Shown here: piece after piece, positions 7,621-12,570 of the stretch
Layout: every line of letters starts with the position of its first letter
Position numbering within the stretch: the stretch's first letter is position 1
Source: Deltaproteobacteria bacterium
GTDB lineage: Bacteria; UBA10199; JACPAL01; JACOUP01
Direction: 5' to 3'
NCBI GenBank assembly: GCA_030649435.1
Contig: JAUSKE010000025.1
Coordinates: 1 to 12,570, forward strand
DNA length: 12,570 nt
Position numbers and translations under genes: made by a program
The notes under the pieces: model-generated
Databases searched by the model: none
Told to the model about the DNA's origin: nothing
Seen by the model: only the letters and a program-made list of their open reading frames with translations

Positions 7621-7921
7621 CTTCGACAGAGACGTTGGCCCCTTCGACCTTGCAGGGGAATGTCTTTACCGAGGCGGCAGGATTGACAGGAGATTGACCG
7701 GTCGTCACATCAAACTGCCACCCATGCCAGGGACAAGTGACGATAGCTCCATCCAGACTCCCCTCACCCAGAGGGCCTCCGCGATGGGGGCAGACGTTTT
7801 CGATCGCACAGATTTTTCCGTCGACGTTAAAGAGCGCTACCTGCTGCCCCTTGACCTCAAAGACACGTCCCTCGTTGTTGGGGACTTCACTGACGGCAGT
7901 GACCTTAACCAGCTCGCCCAT
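7613..7921 (-). CDS. Rieske [2Fe-2S] ferredoxin (NirD / dioxygenase-ferredoxin type)
   Basis: A 102-aa soluble single-domain Rieske protein. Cluster ligands are visible in ENVCPHRGG (Cys44, His46) and VTCPWHGWQF (Cys63, His66), spaced as in the family. The length matches the small ferredoxins of ring-hydroxylating dioxygenases and the NirD-like small subunits; there is no N-terminal membrane anchor, unlike the bc1-complex Rieske subunit. It should carry electrons between a reductase and an oxygenase or other partner, but no oxygenase or reductase gene is in the window, so the partner is unknown. The ATG at 7921 follows a strong AAGGAGG. The downstream hydrolase overlaps its 3' end by 8 nt, suggesting that the pair is made together. 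The gene is divergent from the crotonase across 56 bp, which must hold the promoters for both directions. Confidence 0.93.
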   Translation of the reverse strand: MGELVKVTAVSEVPNNEGRVFEVKGQQVALFNVDGKICAIENVCPHRGGPLGEGSLDGAIVTCPWHGWQFDVTTGQSPVNPAASVKTFPCKVEGANVSVEVE

Positions 7922-7977
7922 AAAACCTCCTTAGATTTCGGTGTTAGATACTTTTGAAAAAAACATAGATCTCTGCT
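7922..7977. promoter_or_regulatory. Divergent intergenic region, Rieske/crotonase
   Basis: The 56-bp AT-rich spacer lies between the diverging starts of the Rieske ferredoxin (minus) and the crotonase (plus). By position it should contain both promoters or part of them. The only clear element is the AAGGAGG ribosome-binding site of the Rieske gene, 4 nt from its ATG. No confident -35/-10 pair or operator palindrome was found. Confidence 0.4.
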
Positions 7978-8772
7978 ATGAGTCAAGCAGAAATCATGAC
8001 CGATACTACCGACATTCTCTACCACCAGCGAGACGGTGTGGCGACGATCACACTGAACCGTCCCGAAAAGATGAACGCCTTTCGAGGGCAAACGATCGTC
8101 GACCTGACCGCCGCCCTTACCCGCGCCTCGAAAGAGCGATCGGTCGGCGTTATTGTGATCACCGGATCTGGACAAAAAGCCTTTTCGGTTGGCGGCGATA
8201 TCGATGAGATGAAAAAGCTCGATCGAAAGAGCGGAAAGGTTTTTTGCGCCAAGCTGGCCAAACTCACGAAGAGTTTTTTATCCTGCCCAAAACCGATCAT
8301 TGCCAAGGTCAACGGCTACTGCCTTGGCGGCGGCAACGAGATCCAGATCTTTTGTGACCTCACCATCGCCTCGGATCGCTCACGAATCGGTCAGGTCGGC
8401 CCAAAGATTGGGGCGGCGCCACTCTGGGGGGGCACACAAATTCTTCCTCTCTTGGTCGGTCTCAAAAAGGCCTGCGAGATTACCTTTGTGAATAAACAGT
8501 ACACGGCCCAAGAAGCGGCAGAGATTGGACTGATCAATCAATCGGTCCCTGAAGCGGAACTGGATCAGACGGTCGAAAATCTTTGTCGCGAGCTTCTCCA
8601 CCGAAGCCCTCAGGCGCTGCACCTTGCGCGCAAGGCACTCTACGAAGGGCTGATGCCACGCATCCAAAAAGGATTGAAGGATCTTGAAAAAATTTATGGC
8701 AGCGCCGAGGCGCTTGAAGGGATGAACGCATTTTTGGAAAAGCGCCCGCCGGATTGGAAAAAATTCCGTTGA
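7978..8772 (+). CDS. Crotonase-superfamily (enoyl-CoA hydratase/isomerase) protein, BadI/MenB-like
   Basis: A 264-aa acyl-CoA-handling enzyme of the crotonase fold. Diagnostic regions: LNRPEKMNAFRG (26-37); the first oxyanion-hole segment AFSVGGDIDEM (68-78); the second, NGYCLGGGNEIQIFCDL (112-128); GQVGPKIG (138-145); and a C-terminal EGMNAFLEKRPPDWKKF (247-263). From memory of the families, NRP-KMNAFRG, GQ-GPK-G and the EKR-P-KF tail are shared with BadI (2-ketocyclohexanecarboxyl-CoA hydrolase) and MenB (DHNA-CoA synthase). However, the Ser and Asp that follow GPK-G in those enzymes are replaced (GAAPLWGG, 145-152), so the reaction is uncertain. Two ATGs are possible, 7978 and 7996. Neither has a good ribosome-binding site, and an in-frame TAG at 7966 excludes earlier starts. 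It is the only plus-strand gene here, convergent with bioB and divergent from the Rieske gene. Confidence 0.88.
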   Translation: MSQAEIMTDTTDILYHQRDGVATITLNRPEKMNAFRGQTIVDLTAALTRASKERSVGVIVITGSGQKAFSVGGDIDEMKKLDRKSGKVFCAKLAKLTKSFLSCPKPIIAKVNGYCLGGGNEIQIFCDLTIASDRSRIGQVGPKIGAAPLWGGTQILPLLVGLKKACEITFVNKQYTAQEAAEIGLINQSVPEAELDQTVENLCRELLHRSPQALHLARKALYEGLMPRIQKGLKDLEKIYGSAEALEGMNAFLEKRPPDWKKFR

Positions 8773-8782
8773 CCCTTTTTTG

Positions 8783-8866
8783 CTAACTCCCCCAACCCCC
8801 TCTTACCCCAAGAGGGGGAATGAAAGGTTCCTCCCCTTGGAGTAAGGGGAGGTCAGGAGGGGTTAG
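8783..8866. repeat. Inverted-repeat element made of two hairpins between convergent genes
   Basis: Two perfect 9-bp hairpins stand in tandem: CCCCCTCTT/AAGAGGGGG (8796-8804 with 8810-8818, loop ACCCC) and CCTCCCCTT/AAGGGGAGG (8830-8838 with 8844-8852, loop GGAGT). The whole unit is also an imperfect large inverted repeat: the left half read forward (CTAACTCCCCCAACCCCC...) resembles the right half read in reverse (CTAACCCCTCCTGACCTCC...), and the ends are CTAAC and GTTAG. This is the form of a REP- or MITE-like dispersed element. It may also act as a bidirectional transcription barrier between the crotonase gene and bioB, though the only T-run (8776-8781) precedes the hairpins on the plus strand. 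Its right end lies inside bioB. Confidence 0.75.
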
Positions 8867-9845
8867 GGACATGGTGCGCCGCCACAATCTCAAGACCAAG
8901 GTCGTGAATCATCCGGACCGTTTCATCGGGGGCACGACCAGCGGTCGTTAGGTAGTTCCCGACCATCGTCCCGTTGGCACCGGCGAGAAAGATGAGGGAT
9001 TGTAATTCCCGAAGGTTCACTTCACGCCCCCCCAAGACAAAAATATCCTTGGCAGGCATCGCGAGCCGCGAGATCGCAATAATCTTTAGACAATCAAGTG
9101 GTGTTAGCTCTTTGCAATTTTCAAGGGGCGTGCCCGGTCGTGGATTCAAAAAATTAATCGGAAAACTGGCCGGATCAATCTTTTTAACCTCAAAGACAAA
9201 TTCAACCCGCTGTTCCAGGGTTTCTCCCATGCCGAAGATGCCGCCGGCACAGACATTCAAACCAACCTCCTTGGCATTTCGGATCACCTGCAGCTCTTCC
9301 TCGAAACTGTGCGTCTTTACAATCTCCCCATGAAAACTCCGGGCCGTTTCAATGTTGTGATGGTAATTGACGAGGCCCGCCTCCTTCAAGCGTCGCAAGG
9401 TCTCAATGGAGACAATCCCCAATGAGGCGCAAGGGTCGAGCTCCGTCTTTGCGGTAATTTGCTGAAGTGCTTCCTCGATCACCGCCAACTCCTCTCCGTC
9501 CTCCATCCCGTAACCGCTCGTGACAATCGAGAACTCGTTCGACCCGTTCTTCCAGGAATCCTCCGCCACATGAGCGATCTTGTCGGCATCCATCAACGGG
9601 TAAGTCTCAACATTAGTTTCCTTGAAGTGGGCCGACTGAGGGCAAAAACCGCACGACTCCGAACAGTGACCCGACTTGGCGTTCACGATCGAACAGAGCT
9701 TGACCTTCTTGCCGAAATATTTTTCGCGAAGCTGGCTTGTCAGCGGGAAAAGAGAATAAATCTCCTCAGGGGATGCCTTGAGGATCTCCAAAGCAGTCTC
9801 CGGAGAGATCCCCTGCGGGTCAACCGCTTCCAACGAAAGATTCAT
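8853..9845 (-). CDS. bioB: Biotin synthase
   Basis: A 330-aa radical-SAM enzyme that inserts sulfur into dethiobiotin to form biotin. The CSESCGFC motif supplies Cys61, Cys65 and Cys68 for the SAM-binding [4Fe-4S] cluster. YHHNIET (161-167), VCAGGIFGMGET (198-209) and the FPINFLNPRPGTPL stretch (228-241) are typical of BioB. Of the auxiliary-cluster ligands known from E. coli (Cys97, Cys128, Cys188, Arg260), the last three appear to be Cys139, Cys199 and Arg274, while the Cys97 position is Ser106 (FSIVTSG). An additional Cys51 lies in LCSIVNAKSGHC. Start: ATG 9845 overlaps the previous gene's stop by 1 nt (TAATG), with no ribosome-binding site, so translation is probably by re-initiation. A longer frame to 9995 only covers the neighbouring gene. 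The final PNPS-stop is encoded by the end of the repeat element. Confidence 0.95.
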   Translation of the reverse strand: MNLSLEAVDPQGISPETALEILKASPEEIYSLFPLTSQLREKYFGKKVKLCSIVNAKSGHCSESCGFCPQSAHFKETNVETYPLMDADKIAHVAEDSWKNGSNEFSIVTSGYGMEDGEELAVIEEALQQITAKTELDPCASLGIVSIETLRRLKEAGLVNYHHNIETARSFHGEIVKTHSFEEELQVIRNAKEVGLNVCAGGIFGMGETLEQRVEFVFEVKKIDPASFPINFLNPRPGTPLENCKELTPLDCLKIIAISRLAMPAKDIFVLGGREVNLRELQSLIFLAGANGTMVGNYLTTAGRAPDETVRMIHDLGLEIVAAHHVPNPS

Positions 9846-10231
9846 TATTGTTTTGCCCGACGATTCCAGGAAACGGCAACACCGACGATCGAACCAAGTA
9901 CGACCAAAACCACTGCCACGAGAAAAAAGACCCCCATCTTGGCCCCTTTGCTGAGAAGCGATGTCGGGTCGCCAAAGCAGACGGCACAGGCCCACGATGC
10001 TTTTTCAACCATGACTAGGCCCAACACGAGCGGACCAACCTTGGCCATTTTTTTCAGAAACCACCGTCCATACGGGATCAGGATGACAACCAATAAAATA
10101 CCGATCCCTGCCAAAACAAGAGATCCGGTCAGATGGGTCGTCTGATAGTCACGAAAACCCCAAAAGATAAGGGTGGCCGCCAGGAGAGAAGAGAGGGTAA
10201 TAAAAAAGATGTGAAACGCCTTAAGAGACAT
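9845..10231 (-). CDS. Small three-helix membrane protein with CAVCFGDP motif
   Basis: A 128-aa integral membrane protein of unknown function. Hydrophobic helices lie about 7-25, 34-53 and 99-121. Between the second and third is ACAVCFGDPTSLLSKGAKMG (81-100), whose Cys82/Cys85 pair could bind a metal or cofactor or form a disulfide; a short hydrophobic stretch (65-75) precedes it. The C-terminus is basic (WNRRAKQ). The first half resembles short hypothetical membrane proteins found with cytochrome oxidase genes, and the CAVCFGDP half resembles another kind of small membrane protein, so it could be a two-part protein; this is recollection, not a search. It starts inside the 3' end of the cox4-like gene (11-nt overlap) and its stop overlaps bioB by 1 nt, which ties it tightly to the oxidase operon. 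A role in oxidase assembly is plausible but unproven. Confidence 0.85.
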   Translation of the reverse strand: MSLKAFHIFFITLSSLLAATLIFWGFRDYQTTHLTGSLVLAGIGILLVVILIPYGRWFLKKMAKVGPLVLGLVMVEKASWACAVCFGDPTSLLSKGAKMGVFFLVAVVLVVLGSIVGVAVSWNRRAKQ

Positions 10232-10535
10232 GAAAAGCCTTCCTGATCATTTCATTTTCGGTGAGGGAAGGGATCATCAGAAGGACGACGAAGAACAGGA
10301 GTGTCAGGATGAGGACCCAATAGATCAGTTTTTTCTCGGACAAAAGGTGCATAAAATAACCGGCGACAAGCAGGCCCTTAATCGTGGCGATGGTCAGGGC
10401 CAGAATAATCGCCGGGATCACCGCGAGATGGAGGTAACTGACGCCGACTGTGATGACGGTGAAGGCCATCAAGGCGACAAAGACGCTGATATAAATACGA
10501 ACCTGTTTTTGAACCTCTTCCGCGGTATGCGCCAT
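10221..10535 (-). CDS. Cytochrome c oxidase subunit IV-like protein
   Basis: A 104-aa membrane protein of the prokaryotic cytochrome c oxidase subunit IV family, an accessory subunit of the haem-copper oxidase in the cytoplasmic membrane. Three hydrophobic helices lie about 13-32, 36-61 and 70-89, with the family motif KGLLVAGYFMHL at 53-64 closing the second. I chose ATG 10535, which follows AGGGGG and sits 8 nt after the cox3 stop. The frame extends upstream to 10601 but only over cox3. The last 11 nt overlap the start of the next membrane-protein gene. Position directly after cox3 supports the assignment. Confidence 0.88.
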   Translation of the reverse strand: MAHTAEEVQKQVRIYISVFVALMAFTVITVGVSYLHLAVIPAIILALTIATIKGLLVAGYFMHLLSEKKLIYWVLILTLLFFVVLLMIPSLTENEMIRKAFHVS

Positions 10536-10543
10536 AAAACCCC

Positions 10544-11143
10544 CTACAATAAATACAAAACCGGAAACAAGAAAATCCAAACCAAATCGACAAAGTGCCA
10601 ATAGAGACCCGCCGCCTCGACCCGACCGGTAAACTGTTTTGGGTTCGTCTGCCAGAGACGACTCCCCCAGAGAAGGAGATAAAGATTCACAATAATCCCA
10701 CCGATGATGTGCAAGCCGTGAAGGCCGGTCATTGTGAAATAAATAGCGTAAAAACTACTGGTCGCTGGGGTGATGTGGTGCTCAAACTTGTGCCCGTATT
10801 CGAACCCTTTCACCACCAAAAAGACAAAGGAAAGCAGGATGGTCAGACTCATATAAAGTTGATACCGTGAGAACCGGTTCATCGCCAGCGAGGCCCAGGC
10901 CATGACCATCGTGACGCTGGAGGTGATCAGAACAATCGTATTCAGCGTCGCCAACGGAACATTCAAGAGCGTGGAGCCATGGGGCCAAACATCGCTTCCG
11001 GTACGCAGAAGGATGTAAGCCGAAAACAGCGCCCCAAAGAGCATCACCTCGGAGGCCAGGAAGAGCCAGATCCCCAACTTGGAGTTTGTCACTCCCGTGA
11101 CCGGATGCGGTTCATCGATATAATGTATTATGGCGGTGGACAT
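10544..11143 (-). CDS. ctaE: Cytochrome c oxidase subunit III
   Basis: A 199-aa subunit III of an aa3/caa3-type oxidase, which stabilises the catalytic core in the cytoplasmic membrane. Five hydrophobic helices are visible (about 22-46, 64-87, 95-112, 129-159, 178-199), which is the short form lacking the first two helices of the seven-helix mitochondrial protein. Family marks: KLGIWLFLASEVMLFG (22-37) with the conserved Glu32, TMTGLHGLHIIGG (137-149) and GLYWHFVDLVWIFLFP (179-194). The ATG follows the cox1 TAA with no bases between them, and the GAGGAG ribosome-binding site is inside the end of cox1. Subunit III is therefore probably made in step with subunit I. Confidence 0.95.
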   Translation of the reverse strand: MSTAIIHYIDEPHPVTGVTNSKLGIWLFLASEVMLFGALFSAYILLRTGSDVWPHGSTLLNVPLATLNTIVLITSSVTMVMAWASLAMNRFSRYQLYMSLTILLSFVFLVVKGFEYGHKFEHHITPATSSFYAIYFTMTGLHGLHIIGGIIVNLYLLLWGSRLWQTNPKQFTGRVEAAGLYWHFVDLVWIFLFPVLYLL

Positions 11144-12570
11144 TTATTTCTCCTCATTCTGCGGCCAAAAATCTTCTTTTCGCCCCGGCACACTGTACTC
11201 ATACGGTCCCCGATAGACAACCGGCTCTTGCAAAAAATTCCCATGCGGCGGCGGTGTTGGTGTTGCCCATTCAAGCGTCGTCGCCTGCCACGGATTATCG
11301 GAGGTGACCTTTTGTCCCCTCTTTAAACTAAAAAAGAAATTAAAAATGAAAATGAGTTGTACCAAACCGAGGATCCAGGCCGCAGACGACATAAAGACAT
11401 TCGTTCCTTGAAGCGGCTGGGCATGGGCATACATGGTCGGCAGATAGAGACGGCGCGAGACTCCGGCGATCCCCTGGATGAACATCGGCATGAAGATTCC
11501 ATTCAGACAGAGGAACGATCCCCAGAAATGGATTTTTCCCAACCTGTTATCCATCATCCGGCCGGTCACCTTGGGGTACCAATAATAAATGCCGCCAAAG
11601 AGGGCGAGGAGTGTTCCGGGTGCCACGACATAATGAAAATGCCCGATGACATAGTAGGTATCATGCAGAGGGATATCGGCAGCGGTCAGGCCGAGCGGGA
11701 GTCCCGTCAGTCCGCCGATCGCAAACATCGGCAGAAAGGCCAAGGCAAAATGCATCGGCACGGTAAACCGGATCGAGCCCCCCCAAAGCGTGATGATCAA
11801 TACCGTGAGGATCACGACCGATGGGATTGAGATGATCATCGTCGTCACCTGAAAGAAATTGCTCATCGTCGTCCCCATGCCGGTCATAAACATATGATGC
11901 GCCCAAACAATGAACGACATGAAGCCGAGAAAAAGGACGGCATAGACCATCGTCTTGTAACCGTAGAGCGGCTTGCGGGTGTTATTCACAATAATTTCAG
12001 TGACGATCCCGATCGCCGGAAGGATTAAAACATAAACCTCCGGGTGCGCCAAAAACCAAAAGAGATGCTGCCAGAGGAGCGGACTGCCACCACCGCTGAC
12101 CGCCATTGGGGTACCGCTGATCACGAGACCACTCGGCAAAAAGAAACTGGTCCCGGCGAGACGATCCATCAATTGGAAGACTCCGGCCGCCTCAAGCGGT
12201 GGGAAGGCCAAAAGGAGCAGGAACGAAGTGACAAACTGCGCCCAGACAAAGAACGGCATCCGAAAGAACGAAAGCCCCTTCGCCCGAAGCTGGACGATGG
12301 TGACGATAAAGTTGACCGAACCCAAGAGGGACGAGGTGATTAACGCCACCATCCCGAAGAGCCAATAAGTTTGCCCCGTCGTGGCGATATCGGCAAGTGG
12401 TGGGTAGGAGGTCCAGCCTGAATTTGCCGCCCCGCCCGGAACAAAGAAACTGGAGAGCATGACAACGCCACCAACAAAATAACACCAGTAACTGGCGGCA
12501 TTCAGTTTTGGAAACGCCATATCCGGCGCGCCGATCTGGAGCGGCACCAGGTAATTCCCAAAACCACCGA
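11144..12570 (-). CDS. ctaD: Cytochrome c oxidase subunit I (5' end off window)
   Basis: Catalytic subunit of a haem-copper oxygen reductase, which reduces O2 to water and pumps protons. About 475 C-terminal residues are present; the frame runs off the right edge and reads GGFGNYLVPLQIGAPDMAFP at its visible start, so the GTG at 12547 is internal. Active-site marks: WFLAHPEVYVLILP (HPEVY carries the CuB histidine, the D-channel glutamate and the cross-linked tyrosine), WAHHMF (two CuB histidines) and HDTYYVIGHFHYV (haem ligands). The glutamate in HPEVY and the Y-K-type GYKTMVYA region fit an A-family oxidase. The D-channel entrance and first haem ligand would be upstream, outside the window. 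The end TAA abuts the cox3 ATG. Subunit II is not in the window; it may precede this gene. Confidence 0.97.
   Translation of the reverse strand, partial: GGFGNYLVPLQIGAPDMAFPKLNAASYWCYFVGGVVMLSSFFVPGGAANSGWTSYPPLADIATTGQTYWLFGMVALITSSLLGSVNFIVTIVQLRAKGLSFFRMPFFVWAQFVTSFLLLLAFPPLEAAGVFQLMDRLAGTSFFLPSGLVISGTPMAVSGGGSPLLWQHLFWFLAHPEVYVLILPAIGIVTEIIVNNTRKPLYGYKTMVYAVLFLGFMSFIVWAHHMFMTGMGTTMSNFFQVTTMIISIPSVVILTVLIITLWGGSIRFTVPMHFALAFLPMFAIGGLTGLPLGLTAADIPLHDTYYVIGHFHYVVAPGTLLALFGGIYYWYPKVTGRMMDNRLGKIHFWGSFLCLNGIFMPMFIQGIAGVSRRLYLPTMYAHAQPLQGTNVFMSSAAWILGLVQLIFIFNFFFSLKRGQKVTSDNPWQATTLEWATPTPPPHGNFLQEPVVYRGPYEYSVPGRKEDFWPQNEEK

Noticed and set aside
8783..8866. CRISPR-like or tRNA-like reading of the hairpin pair
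   Set aside because: There are only two hairpins, no spacer periodicity and no tRNA cloverleaf; inverted-repeat element fits better.
9846..9995. N-terminal extension of biotin synthase to 9995
   Set aside because: The extra 50 residues overlap the small membrane-protein gene in another frame and have no BioB similarity; the ATG in TAATG gives the normal family length.
10536..10601. Longer start for the subunit IV-like gene at 10601
   Set aside because: It overlaps the conserved C-terminus of cox3; ATG 10535 has AGGGGG and directly follows the cox3 stop.
12545..12547. GTG at 12547 as the start of cox1
   Set aside because: The frame continues upstream to the window edge with the conserved GGFGNYL sequence, so this codon is an internal valine.

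Overview
The window looks like chromosomal DNA of an aerobic, respiring Gram-negative-type bacterium. The evidence is an A-type haem-copper cytochrome oxidase operon (cox1, cox3, cox4), biotin synthase, a Rieske ferredoxin, a glyoxalase-II/persulfide-dioxygenase-like hydrolase and a crotonase. The mix would fit a deltaproteobacterium-like or candidate-phylum genome, but the sequence does not fix the taxonomy. Almost everything is on the minus strand; the only plus-strand gene is the crotonase (7978-8772). There are no tRNA, rRNA, CRISPR or transposase signals.

Reading the minus strand from the right edge: a partial cox1 runs off the right end. It is followed without any real gap by cox3, a cox4-like small subunit, a small three-helix membrane protein with a CAVCFGDP motif, and bioB. 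The stops and starts abut or overlap at 11146/11143, 10546/10535, 10231/10221 and 9847/9843, so these five genes look like one translationally coupled operon. It ends in an 84-bp double-hairpin inverted-repeat element (8783-8866), which lies between bioB and the convergent crotonase gene and supplies the last codons and stop of bioB.

The crotonase is divergent from a two-gene unit encoding a Rieske ferredoxin and a metallo-beta-lactamase-fold hydrolase. Those two overlap by 8 nt, with a TTG start lying across the Rieske stop.

The left 55% of the window (1-6921) is the unusual part: four consecutive minus-strand genes encoding a paralogous family I do not recognise. They are 525, 550, 690 and at least 503 aa long; the last runs off the left edge. 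All four begin with the residues MVDC and have a second cysteine exactly at residue 16. They share a Gly/Ala-rich hydrophobic N-terminal half, a central HQP motif, a D[HY]R-type motif near residue 395-437 and a family-wide C-terminal tract, then diverge into individual tails. One carries an extra roughly 135-aa helical tail. Gaps between the genes are 12, 92 and 2 nt, so they are probably co-transcribed, possibly with the Rieske/hydrolase pair 66 nt upstream. This array is the best candidate for an undescribed system here. Its function cannot be read from the sequence.
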